Origin: an uncultured Alcaligenaceae bacterium
Lineage (GTDB): Bacteria > Pseudomonadota > Gammaproteobacteria > Burkholderiales > Burkholderiaceae_B
Reading direction: 5' to 3'
Length of the DNA: 7,840 nucleotides
Assembly: GCA_937897265.1 (NCBI GenBank)
Contig: CALCPT010000285.1
Span: 1-7,840, forward strand
The notes beneath the pieces are model-generated. The model was not told the DNA's origin. It did not search any database and saw nothing but the letters and a program-made list of their open reading frames with translations. The position numbers were made by a program, and so were the translations under genes. Below are positions 1-6,652 of this stretch, piece by piece. The number at the start of each line of letters is the position of its first letter. Position 1 is the first letter of the stretch.

Positions 1-226
1 CTGGGTTGGGTTTGCTGCCCCCAAAGGAACTCCTCAGGACGTCGTCAATAAGCTGAACCATGAAATCAACTCCGGGTTACTGACGCCCGAGTCTCTGAAA
101 CGATTAAAAGAGATGGCCTTTGTGCCAGTCGCTAACACGCCCGCTCAGGCTGCCCAGCTACTCGACTCTGAAATCGCGCGCTGGTCAGAACTGATCAAAC
201 AGCAAAACATCAAAGCTGAACAGTGA
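1..226 (+). CDS. Bug/TctC-family tripartite tricarboxylate transporter receptor, C-terminal fragment
   Basis: This is the last 74 codons of a periplasmic solute-binding receptor; the reading frame enters at base 2 and stops with TGA at 224-226. The visible part opens with WVGFAAPKGTP, the conserved hinge-region segment W-x-G-x-x-x-P-x-x-T-P that begins the C-terminal part of Bug proteins. The same segment occurs in the other two receptors here (WFGVSVPAATP and WFGVMVPKGTE). It continues with the usual amphipathic helix (DVVNKLNHEIN) and ends with an ExxRWxELIKxxxI tail, as in full-length members of about 320 residues. Family members bind carboxylates or other small organic molecules in the periplasm and deliver them to TctAB-type permeases or to sensors. 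The ligand cannot be inferred from this fragment. The gene converges on the amidohydrolase gene, with 69 bp between the two stop codons. Confidence 0.9.
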   Translation, partial: WVGFAAPKGTPQDVVNKLNHEINSGLLTPESLKRLKEMAFVPVANTPAQAAQLLDSEIARWSELIKQQNIKAEQ

Positions 227-263
227 GTTTGCACTGCTCAAGTTAGGCGGTGTTCAAGCTTAG

Positions 264-294
264 TCGCCGGTCAGACTGCCAAGGTAGCTGGCGA
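264..294. other. Inverted repeat between convergent gene ends (possible weak bidirectional terminator)
   Basis: TCGCCGG at 264-270 can pair with CTGGCGA at 288-294, giving seven pairs including one G-U, around a 17-base loop. A second possible stem, CACTGC (232-237) with GCGGTG (247-252), lies just before it. Neither is followed by a T run on either strand, so this is not a classic intrinsic terminator. Its position between two convergent genes is the main reason to list it. Confidence 0.3.
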
Positions 295-295
295 G

Positions 296-1135
296 TTAAG
301 CACCAAAATTCCAGTTATAAATTTTTTGTAGCGAGCCACCCATTAGTTGGGTGCGCTCAGCGTCGCTGAGTCTGTCAGTCAGGGTGAACGCATCAACGCC
401 TTGCTGATAGGTTAATAGTTCGACTGCACGCGTCCAGTCGGTTCCCCACATGCAGCGCTCAAAACCATAGGCGTCAAAGATGCGGGCAAGTGGATCCCAA
501 ATATCTTTGTACGGAAACTTTTGCTCAGACAGCGTGCAGGCACCGCTAATCTTGATGACGACATTTTCATGTTGCGCAAGAGCCAACACGGTTGGGAGTT
601 CGCCAAATGGGTTCGGTGGAGTAGGGGGCTCGAATGGTTGTTGCAAGCCCAAATGATCAATGACCAGACGGGTATTGGGATTGCGCGCGGCAAGCGCTTT
701 GGCTTGTTCGAGGCGACCCCAGCAAAGCAAATTCACAGGTAGTGCGTGCCTGGCCGCAGCTGCTAAGACGCGATTAATGCCAGGATCTGCTGCATCTTCT
801 GAGACCCCACGATTGAGCATAATACGGATGGCAACTGTACCCTTGGTGGCCGCCCAGGCGTCAATTGTGTCGACTACTGCTGGATCTGACGGGTCAACAG
901 GTTTGATCACACGGAAGCGTTTGGGATACTTGGCGTAGACCTCTAACGCGTAGCTTGGATCGAATTGGTACATAGTGAAAACAGACACCAAAATAGCGGC
1001 ATCGACGCCTACGGCATCCATTGCTGCAACCATGTCGTCGCCCGTGACTGCATCGGGGCCATGCAATTTCGCGGCCCAAGGGCGCCCTGGGTGGTTGTGT
1101 TCGTAGGCGTGTACTTGAGCGTCGATCTTAAGCAT
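296..1135 (-). CDS. Amidohydrolase-2 family (COG3618-like) metal-dependent or metal-independent hydrolase
   Basis: This is a 279-residue TIM-barrel hydrolase of the PF04909 type, a usual length for the family. Members hydrolyse lactones or related C-O/C-N bonds, or decarboxylate aromatic acids; LigI lactonase is a well-known relative. Strand 1 carries D5-A-Q7-V-H9, so the HxH pair of many amidohydrolases is QxH here. Strand 6 has IDHLG with H161, and strand 8 has WGTDW with D233, the usual catalytic aspartate. No histidine appears at the strand-5 position (PVNLLCWG, about 133-140), which suggests a poor or absent metal site, as in metal-independent lactonases. There is no signal peptide, so it should be cytoplasmic. 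The ATG is supported by AGGA (1142-1145 on the plus strand, read in reverse) six bases upstream. It lies 69 bp downstream of the monooxygenase on the same strand and is probably co-transcribed with it. The substrate is unknown; a lactone or ester formed by the monooxygenase pathway is plausible but inferred. Confidence 0.9.
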   Translation of the reverse strand: MLKIDAQVHAYEHNHPGRPWAAKLHGPDAVTGDDMVAAMDAVGVDAAILVSVFTMYQFDPSYALEVYAKYPKRFRVIKPVDPSDPAVVDTIDAWAATKGTVAIRIMLNRGVSEDAADPGINRVLAAAARHALPVNLLCWGRLEQAKALAARNPNTRLVIDHLGLQQPFEPPTPPNPFGELPTVLALAQHENVVIKISGACTLSEQKFPYKDIWDPLARIFDAYGFERCMWGTDWTRAVELLTYQQGVDAFTLTDRLSDAERTQLMGGSLQKIYNWNFGA

Positions 1136-1141
1136 TGTTTG

Positions 1142-1145
1142 TCCT
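1142..1145 (-). promoter_or_regulatory. Ribosome binding site of the amidohydrolase gene
   Basis: Reading the minus strand, AGGA stands six bases before the ATG at 1135-1133. It gives the amidohydrolase its own Shine-Dalgarno signal inside the presumed two-gene unit and fixes the start codon. Confidence 0.6.
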
Positions 1146-1204
1146 GTGAAAACTTGGCCGCGAGGGCTAAAAAATAAAGTTCGGTTGCGAGGTGGTCGAT
1201 CTTC

Positions 1205-2977
1205 TCACATCAGTCCGAGTTCTATCGCTTTAATTTGTAGTGCGACGTATTTCGAGTAAATACGAGCTTGCGCTAAGGCGCCGCCCATAAACCATAGGCC
1301 TTCTTGTGGCGTGCGAGTCCACATGTTTGCGAGTTCGCCATTGGCGCCGATTCCCCAAACTTGTCCGACACGATCTGCAACTTCGTCACCCATCAGGCGG
1401 CGTACCACCTCTTGTTGAGAGTAATAGCCGGTTGCCAATACCAACAGGTCTGCCTTTTGAATTGTGCCGTCTTTCATCAGTGCACCTTCCGGTACAAACT
1501 TCTCGATATCGTCATATTGAAGCAAACCAATCTTGTGATCGATAATGAGGTCAGAGCAGCCGGCATTAAGATAATAGCCACCGCCGCGCCGGCGATATTT
1601 CATTTGATGGCCGGTTTCATCTTCGCCCAAGTCATACTTGAAGCCACGCGCCTTGAGTGCGGCGATTAAGTCTTTGTCCAGTTCAATCATGCGTTTGGCT
1701 GAGGCTTGATACGCGCGAATCAGCAAAGGGTAAGTCGTGGCTGTTGCAAGCAGGTCGCAATCTGCCACAGGTGGCCCCTCTTCATAAAGCGCGTAATTCA
1801 GTTTCGCACTTGGGTCGATACTCACAACGGTTGTCGAACCTCGTTGAATGATGCTGGTTTCAACTCCATTGCTGTATAAGTCTTGTGCAATGTCATGTCC
1901 GCTGTTACCGGTACCCAGTACCAAAGCTTTTTTACCGCGCCAGGCGACACCACTTTTAAAGCCATGTGAGTGAAACTTGTCACCCGCAAAATCTTTCAGG
2001 CCAGGTAAGTCTGGGACGCGTGCGATTCCACTTGTTCCGTTCGAAAAAATGACATGGCGAGGGTGCATCACTCTCTCACTGCCGTCTGCGCGTTTAAGTA
2101 TCACTGTCCAGCGTTTAGTGCTTGAATCAAAGCTGCCTTTGATAAGTTCCGTCCCGGGCCAGCAATTTAATTCCATGGCCTCAGCGTACATTTCAAGCCA
2201 GTTTCCCAGCATGTCTTTAGGCACGTATTTGGGATAGGTCGGTGGGAAAGGCATGTACGGCAAGTCATTGACGTGGACTTGATTATGCAGGGCCAAAGAG
2301 TGATAACGAACCCTCCAGTTATCGCCAATTCTTGGATATTTGTCGACCACGAGTGTGTCGATCTTGAGTCGTTTGAGGCGCGCAGCCACCGACAGACCAT
2401 TTTGACCACCGCCCACTACAAGCACCACCGGGTCGCGGTCTTCAAAGGCGCGCTCTGTTGTGCGCTGGTCTAGCCAGTTGGTTCCGCCAAAGTTTCGCGA
2501 ATAGGCATCACCACTCGGACGGTTAGAGCCAATCTGTTCTTCGTGGCCTTTCAATTCATCGAGCGTGGTGAGTAGCACCCATGCTTGATCTGGATGACTC
2601 GCTAACAAGCGCACGACACCATGACCACGGCCGACGGCAGTTTCAAACTTGAATATCGCTTCGATCACCTCAATACCCAAACGACGGACCTTGCGCGGAG
2701 CCGTTCGGTCTTTGGCAAGAATAAAGTTTTTAGCTTGCACCTTCGTTTGAGCGCTTGTCAAAAACTCGGCGATCGCACGCGCGCCTGCTGCCGGGCGCAA
2801 TGTCCATGAAAAAGCCAAGATGTCGCGGTGGTGACATTCAGTTGCGAACAAGGTCGCTAAGCGATCGACGTCTCCGAGTTGAAGCCGAGACTCAAAGCTT
2901 TTAAGCCATTGCGTGGCCGCGGCTTGTAGGTCATCAGGCGTGTCGATGGCTGGTGTCGATAGAGTTGTCGTGTTCAT
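1205..2977 (-). CDS. Flavin-containing monooxygenase with N-terminal NTF2/SnoaL-like domain
   Basis: This 590-residue cytoplasmic flavoprotein is expected to use FAD, NADPH and O2 to oxygenate a soft nucleophile or a ketone. Residues about 15-145 form an NTF2/SnoaL-like domain ending in LDELKGHEE, a fusion common in proteobacterial and fungal members of about 600 residues. The FAD-binding Rossmann motif is G189-x-G191-x-x-G194, followed by an acidic strand end (VVDK, 210-213) and GDNWR (218-222). The FMO fingerprint FxGxxxHxxxF is F330, G332, H336 and F340. Phenylalanine at the last position fits FMO/N-hydroxylating enzymes better than the W-[P/D] ending of type I Baeyer-Villiger enzymes. The NADPH Rossmann motif is G355-x-G357-x-x-G360, and the second FMO motif is LATGY (514-518). 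All expected cofactor residues are present, so the enzyme looks active. The start ATG has only a weak purine-rich GAGA about 11 bases upstream. It is first in a probable unit with the amidohydrolase and divergent from the alpha/beta hydrolase. The substrate is unknown. Confidence 0.93.
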   Translation of the reverse strand: MNTTTLSTPAIDTPDDLQAAATQWLKSFESRLQLGDVDRLATLFATECHHRDILAFSWTLRPAAGARAIAEFLTSAQTKVQAKNFILAKDRTAPRKVRRLGIEVIEAIFKFETAVGRGHGVVRLLASHPDQAWVLLTTLDELKGHEEQIGSNRPSGDAYSRNFGGTNWLDQRTTERAFEDRDPVVLVVGGGQNGLSVAARLKRLKIDTLVVDKYPRIGDNWRVRYHSLALHNQVHVNDLPYMPFPPTYPKYVPKDMLGNWLEMYAEAMELNCWPGTELIKGSFDSSTKRWTVILKRADGSERVMHPRHVIFSNGTSGIARVPDLPGLKDFAGDKFHSHGFKSGVAWRGKKALVLGTGNSGHDIAQDLYSNGVETSIIQRGSTTVVSIDPSAKLNYALYEEGPPVADCDLLATATTYPLLIRAYQASAKRMIELDKDLIAALKARGFKYDLGEDETGHQMKYRRRGGGYYLNAGCSDLIIDHKIGLLQYDDIEKFVPEGALMKDGTIQKADLLVLATGYYSQQEVVRRLMGDEVADRVGQVWGIGANGELANMWTRTPQEGLWFMGGALAQARIYSKYVALQIKAIELGLM

Positions 2978-3077
2978 GTGAGTTGTCTCGTGTGATTGGC
3001 GATTTTTGGGTTCGCCTTAGCGTGTTTTTAGTTTAATCTTACTCTAACAAATCTTATTCCTCTAGGCACTGAAAAAA
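2978..3077. promoter_or_regulatory. Divergent control region between monooxygenase and alpha/beta hydrolase genes
   Basis: This 100-bp AT-rich gap must hold the promoters for both outward-facing genes. No strong sigma-70 pair was found in either direction. On the minus strand two TAAGAT hexamers (4 of 6 matches to the -10 consensus) read from the copies of ATCTTA at 3036-3041 and 3051-3056, but neither has a good -35 at 17 bases. The notable structure is the palindrome listed separately at 3028-3047. Confidence 0.5.
3028..3047. promoter_or_regulatory. Candidate operator: imperfect palindrome in the divergent promoter
   Basis: TTAG-tt-TAA-tc-TTA-ct-CTAA pairs in seven of ten dyad positions, with two further pairs outside it at 3025-3026 and 3049-3050. 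The block AATCTTA inside it (3035-3041) recurs directly at 3050-3056, fifteen bases on. A 20-bp dyad at this position fits a dimeric repressor or activator site controlling both genes, but no regulator gene is present in the window to assign it to. AT-rich sequence makes chance palindromes more likely, hence the modest confidence. Confidence 0.4.
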
Positions 3078-4226
3078 ATGATGACTCCTCTTAGCCCTTC
3101 TGTGTTGCCGGCAGGTGTTCGCTCTAGATTCATCCATGATGTGAATGGCATTACCTTTCATGCGCTCGAAGCGGGTTTTGAGACCCCGGGTCGTCAACTG
3201 GTCTTGCTGTTGCACGGTTTTCCTGAGTTGGCCTACAGTTGGCGCAAGGTGATGGCGCCGCTCGCGGCTGCCGGATATCACGTGATTGCACCTGATGTCA
3301 GAGGGTACGGGCGAAGTGGGGGCACAGAGGTCAAGCACTCTGACGACATGCGCCCGTTTGGCTCGCTGAACAAGATTAACGACATGCTGGCGCTAGTGTC
3401 GGCCTTGGGTTATCGATCGGTTGCGGGGGTCTTCGGCCACGATCAGGGCTCGCCTTTGGCGGGTTGGTGCGCCTTGACTCGCCCCGATGTCTTTAAGTCG
3501 GTCATCCTGATGAGCTCGCCCTTTAGGGGGGCGCCCGAATCCCTGCCTTTCAATACGGTGAGTGTGCCGGCGCCAGCAAAGCCGCAGTCGCGTATTCATC
3601 ATGACCTTGCGCGACTGACCCCGCCGCGTAAGTACTACATGCAGTATTACACTTTGCCAGAGGCGAACGGCAACATGTGGCATGCAAAGCAAGGCCTGCA
3701 TGCCTTTTTGCGCGCCTACTATCACATGAAAAGTGCTGACTGGGTTGCTAACAAACCGTTTCCCCTAACAGCATTGATTGCAAGCGAGTGGGAGAAACTA
3801 CCCCGCTATTATGTGATGGATCTGGATAAGGGCATGGCAGAATCCGTTGCTCCAGAGATGCCCTCGGCGCAAGAGATTGCGGCCTGCCATTGGTTACCTG
3901 ACCATGAACTGAGTGTTTACAGCGAAGAATATGGACGGAATGGTTTTCAGGGCGGCTTGCAAGGCTATCGAATCGGTGGACTCGACCAAGAGCTAAAGAT
4001 CTTTGCTGGCCGTACGATCGATGTACCGTCGCTATTTATTGGTGGAAAAAGTGATTGGGGCGTCTATCAAACCCCCGGTGGGCTTGAGTCTGTCGAGCAG
4101 ACGCTCACCACACAATACAAGGGCACGGTGCTGGTTGAGGGCGCAGGCCACTGGGTACAGCAAGAGCAGCCTGAGCAAGTCAGTAAGATCTTTATTGATT
4201 TCTTAAGCGCTGCGTTGGCGCATTAA
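3078..4226 (+). CDS. Epoxide-hydrolase-like alpha/beta hydrolase
   Basis: This 382-residue alpha/beta-hydrolase-fold enzyme, longer than the usual 280-330 residues because of a large cap domain, is expected to hydrolyse epoxides or a related electrophile through a covalent ester. The oxyanion motif is HGFPE (46-50). The nucleophile elbow G-H-D-Q-G (120-124) has Asp122, the mark of epoxide hydrolases and haloalkane dehalogenases rather than Ser esterases. The likely charge-relay acid is D326 in GGKSDWG, and the base is H358 in GAGHWVQQE. In the cap, Y281 before NGFQGGLQGYR aligns with the epoxide-activating tyrosine of soluble epoxide hydrolases; the NWYR of that motif reads QGYR here. KYYMQYY and NMWHA (185-204) are cap segments. 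No signal peptide is visible. Two ATGs stand in tandem at 3078 and 3081; the first is used, and an AGG at 3064-3066 is a weak ribosome site. The last 24 bp overlap the convergent MFS gene. Epoxide specificity is inferred from the catalytic residues. Confidence 0.92.
   Translation: MMTPLSPSVLPAGVRSRFIHDVNGITFHALEAGFETPGRQLVLLLHGFPELAYSWRKVMAPLAAAGYHVIAPDVRGYGRSGGTEVKHSDDMRPFGSLNKINDMLALVSALGYRSVAGVFGHDQGSPLAGWCALTRPDVFKSVILMSSPFRGAPESLPFNTVSVPAPAKPQSRIHHDLARLTPPRKYYMQYYTLPEANGNMWHAKQGLHAFLRAYYHMKSADWVANKPFPLTALIASEWEKLPRYYVMDLDKGMAESVAPEMPSAQEIAACHWLPDHELSVYSEEYGRNGFQGGLQGYRIGGLDQELKIFAGRTIDVPSLFIGGKSDWGVYQTPGGLESVEQTLTTQYKGTVLVEGAGHWVQQEQPEQVSKIFIDFLSAALAH
4203..4226. other. Hairpin formed by the tail-to-tail gene overlap
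   Basis: TTAAGCGC (4203-4210) pairs with GCGC-a-TTAA (4218-4226), giving eight pairs with one bulged A and a seven-base loop. The structure covers exactly the 24 bases shared by the alpha/beta hydrolase and MFS genes. Each arm end is a stop codon: TAA of the plus-strand gene at 4224-4226 and TAA of the minus-strand gene at 4205-4203. No T run follows on either side, so its role as a terminator is doubtful. Confidence 0.45.
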
Positions 4227-5378
4227 GGCAATACCCACCAGCAGGGCCGGTATCGAGCAAACGATAAAGCCCAAGCTGTAACTATTGCTGAGGCCCAATA
4301 GGATTGAAAAGACTGTTGGGGCTGTGAGTGCGCCCAGCTGACCAAAGGATAAGACCCCGCCGGTCACGGCGCCTCGCATGCCTTCTGGCGCAGCATTTGC
4401 GGTCTCGGCCAGTAAGACGCCATGCCAGGATAGTGCGGTGGCGCTAATGATGGCCGCAATTGTGCCAACTAAAATCGTTGACCAACCGCTATTGCATAAA
4501 CTGAGCAAGACCATGCTGACCGCCATGCCAAACGCTAAAGTGGCCATGACTAGACGCGGTTGAATGTAGCCACTGCCTAGCAACCCCCAAACAATACGAC
4601 CAGGAACCGCAATCGCGACCGCAGTCGAGAAAACAAATCCCGCTGCAACCAAGGTGTAGCCCAGTGAAGTGAGGTACACCACAAAATAGACTGTAAAAAT
4701 GGTTTGAGCGGCATTAAATGCGAAGCAGGTAAAGGCCATATTACGCAGTGATTTAGTGCCAACCACCGATTTCAATGTTGTAGAGAAGTCCGAGAAATGA
4801 AAGGTGCGCGTTGCGACGCGATCATCGTCGAAGAGTTGACGTAAGGGCTGCAGCATCAAAGTAAAAACGAGGCAAGCCAGCGCTGCAAAGAGCATGGTGT
4901 AGTGCCAGTTAAATGCCTCGGTGAGTTGTGGCCCGAGCAGGCCGGCAAGTAATAGCCCTGCAGGGACTGCCGTCTGCTTAAGCGAAAAAACTAAGGGCAT
5001 GTAGCGCGGTGGTGATACTCGGCCAAGAAGGTGGGAGCTTGCTGGTGTCGAGACGGCGGCTCCACCTCCGCCAATCAAGGCCGAGAGCACTAGCATCAAA
5101 GGAGAATCAAGTGTTGCAAGAGCCATCCCTAGCGCTAACATCACCAAAGCGACTTGACTCATTCGTAAGGCGCCATAGCGAATAATGAAGCTGCCGCACC
5201 CCAATTGGGTGGCCAACGACGCGACCGCGCCGATCGAGAAATACACGCCGATCCAGGCAGAGTCCAGCATCAGGTCCGCAATCATGGCGGGAGCGAGCAC
5301 CGCGGGTAAGGCTCGCCCAAGTGCAATAAAGGTCTGTTGAAAAAACATTGCCCCGAGGGCAAGTAAGAGGTGTTTCAC
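4203..5378 (-). CDS. Major facilitator superfamily transporter
   Basis: This is a 12-helix inner-membrane carrier, 391 residues from the chosen GTG start (5378-5376). Hydrophobic segments lie at about 3-31, 41-62, 73-92, 94-115, 129-150, 158-178, 213-237, 242-262, 276-295, 300-325, 337-362 and 367-385. A polar central loop (about 179-212) separates the two six-helix halves. The loop after helix 2 has a degenerate motif A (G-S-F-I-I-R-Y-G-A-L-R, about 62-72) without the usual Asp. SLKQTAVPAG (132-141) and the WHGVLLAE segment (318-325) resemble those of organic-acid or drug carriers in Burkholderiales. The start is uncertain. The frame is open to a TTG at 5459, which would add 27 mostly polar, AT-rich-coded residues; an internal ATG lies at position 11; none has a clear ribosome site. 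GTG was chosen because it places the first helix right at the N-terminus. The substrate is unknown; uptake or export of the cluster's catabolic substrate is an inference from its neighbours. Confidence 0.88.
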   Translation of the reverse strand: MKHLLLALGAMFFQQTFIALGRALPAVLAPAMIADLMLDSAWIGVYFSIGAVASLATQLGCGSFIIRYGALRMSQVALVMLALGMALATLDSPLMLVLSALIGGGGAAVSTPASSHLLGRVSPPRYMPLVFSLKQTAVPAGLLLAGLLGPQLTEAFNWHYTMLFAALACLVFTLMLQPLRQLFDDDRVATRTFHFSDFSTTLKSVVGTKSLRNMAFTCFAFNAAQTIFTVYFVVYLTSLGYTLVAAGFVFSTAVAIAVPGRIVWGLLGSGYIQPRLVMATLAFGMAVSMVLLSLCNSGWSTILVGTIAAIISATALSWHGVLLAETANAAPEGMRGAVTGGVLSFGQLGALTAPTVFSILLGLSNSYSLGFIVCSIPALLVGIALMRQRSA

Positions 5379-5539
5379 AAGCAAGCAGAGTTGAATTTGA
5401 TATGTAGAGTGTACGACTTTAAAAAATAGACCTTTGAAACTTACTGTTGCGGCGCACAAAATCGATGCTGATGAAGTGCTTGCCTAAGTGGTGCATGATT
5501 TTAAGAATCCGTAGCAGGCAATGCCGTGCAACACGAGAG

Positions 5540-6523
5540 TCAAGGAGAGACTCCGATCTTTTCAGTCATCACCAATTCACGTAGCCGTTCAATATCGGCG
5601 TTGATCATGGCAGAAAAATCTTCCGGGGTGCCGCCCTCGATCTCAAGGCCAAGGGTGGTAAAGCGCTCTTTGATCTCGGATACTTTCAAAACATTGTTGA
5701 AATCAAGATTGAGCTTGCTGACGACCGAGTGAGGCGTGGCGGCTGGTACTGACACGCCGAACCAAATCTTGTCGTTGAAGTCACGCACTCCCTGCTCGGC
5801 CATGGTTGGAACGTTTGGAAACGCAGCGAGGCGCGTCTGACTTGATACGCCAAGCACCTTTAGTTTGTTCGCATCCAGTAAGGCAAAGATGGATGCAGGT
5901 GTGGTGAAAATAAGTGATATTTGTCCCCCGGCAACATCCGCCAGTGCCGGCGCCGCACCCTTATAAGGAATATGACGAATCTCAACACCCGTTGCCCGAT
6001 TAAAAAGTTCAAGGGCGAAGTGGCTGCTGCCGCCTGTCCCAGATGAGCCCCCGGTCAGTAGGCCAGGGTTCGCCTTTGCGAGCGCGATGAGATCAGATAC
6101 GGTTGACGCTGAAAAGTCTTTGCGCGTACTTAGCATCAAGGGTGCAGACCCTAGCAAAATGACGTGAGCGAAATCACGATTCGAATAGGTTGAGTGTTGA
6201 TTTAGAACATGCTGAATCGCGTTGGAACCTGGGTTGGTCATCAGCAGCGTGTAACCATCCGGTGTTGCATGAGCCACCAGGCTCGCACCGATTGTGCCCC
6301 CGGCCCCCGCACGATTCTCGATGACGATGGGTTGCGCCCACACTTGCGATAATTTTTGCGCCAACAGTCGCGCGACGACGTCGTTGGAGGCGCCGGCAGA
6401 GTAGGGGATGATCCAGCGAACCGGTTTGACGGGGAAGTCTTGGGCGCTCGCCGGATACGATATGTACCCCAGCAAAAGTGAGCTAAAAAAAATTAGTCGC
6501 CTAAACCAATTTGAACGAATCAT
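5540..6523 (-). CDS. Bug/TctC-family tripartite tricarboxylate transporter receptor (second copy)
   Basis: This is a periplasmic solute receptor of 327 residues, the standard family length. The chosen ATG (6523-6521) is followed directly by a signal peptide: basic IRSNWFRR, a hydrophobic core and ASA, with cleavage predicted after residue 27. The mature part shows the family landmarks: VRWIIPYSAGASNDVVAR (35-52, ligand loop 1), NRAGAGGTIGA (70-80), TPDGYTLL, GGSSGTGGSSH (158-168, ligand loop 2), HIPYKGAAPALADV (184-197), FPNVPTMAEQG (235-245) and WFGVSVPAATP. The frame stays open upstream to 6841, but that extension would run antisense through the next gene's signal peptide and is not credible. 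No Shine-Dalgarno is evident before the ATG, where the sequence is A-rich. The gene is upstream of the MFS gene on the same strand, 161 bp away, and diverges from the third receptor. No TctA/TctB partner is in the window. The ligand is unknown, with carboxylates the best guess from the family. Confidence 0.92.
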   Translation of the reverse strand: MIRSNWFRRLIFFSSLLLGYISYPASAQDFPVKPVRWIIPYSAGASNDVVARLLAQKLSQVWAQPIVIENRAGAGGTIGASLVAHATPDGYTLLMTNPGSNAIQHVLNQHSTYSNRDFAHVILLGSAPLMLSTRKDFSASTVSDLIALAKANPGLLTGGSSGTGGSSHFALELFNRATGVEIRHIPYKGAAPALADVAGGQISLIFTTPASIFALLDANKLKVLGVSSQTRLAAFPNVPTMAEQGVRDFNDKIWFGVSVPAATPHSVVSKLNLDFNNVLKVSEIKERFTTLGLEIEGGTPEDFSAMINADIERLRELVMTEKIGVSP

Positions 6524-6652
6524 TATCAGAATTATTTTTTGTTTCAGCTTGCTCTTGTGGTACGCTTTTGTGAGTGTACCCGCACTCTTTGGCGAGTTGT
6601 GAAGCGCGGTTATCTCAAAAAATAAAATAGAACAGAACAAAGTCGAGACAAG
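6524..6652. promoter_or_regulatory. Divergent control region between two Bug receptor genes
   Basis: This 129-bp gap drives two receptors outward. For the minus-strand gene, TTCACA (read from 6603-6598; 5 of 6 to the -35) and TACACT (from 6578-6573; 4 of 6 to the -10) are 19 bases apart, slightly long. For the plus-strand gene, TAAAAT at 6623-6628 (5 of 6) is a good -10 about 24 bases before the ATG, with TTGTGA (6597-6602, 4 of 6) at a long 20-base spacing. The two presumed promoters therefore overlap back to back. Both assignments are by eye. Confidence 0.4.
6559..6580. promoter_or_regulatory. Candidate operator: GGTAC/GTACC inverted repeat
   Basis: GGTACgCT (6559-6566) and AGtGTACC (6573-6580) form a 22-bp dyad with seven of eight arm positions paired and a six-base centre. 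It overlaps the proposed -10 of the minus-strand receptor gene, the position expected for a repressor. A second, partly overlapping inverted repeat, GAGTG (6572-6576) with CACTC (6583-6587), adjoins it. The binding protein is unknown. Confidence 0.42.

Noticed and set aside
412..693. Open frame antisense or in another frame within the amidohydrolase gene, with similar frames at 521-742 and 660-938
   Set aside because: The translations show no recognisable family features and lie wholly inside a well-supported gene; they look like shadows of its codon pattern.
2998..3016. GGCGA/TCGCC inverted repeat in the divergent region
   Set aside because: It has only five pairs around a nine-base loop, too short to separate from chance; the nearby 20-bp palindrome is the stronger candidate.
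3393..3725. 110-codon minus-strand frame inside the alpha/beta hydrolase gene
   Set aside because: The peptide is rich in Arg, His and Gln, has no domain, and lies opposite conserved catalytic segments of the hydrolase.
5379..5539. Terminator or strong promoter between the second receptor and the MFS gene
   Set aside because: Only a bulged stem with an 18-base loop (GGC-aa-GCAC with GTGCGCC on the minus strand) and poor -10/-35 matches were found.
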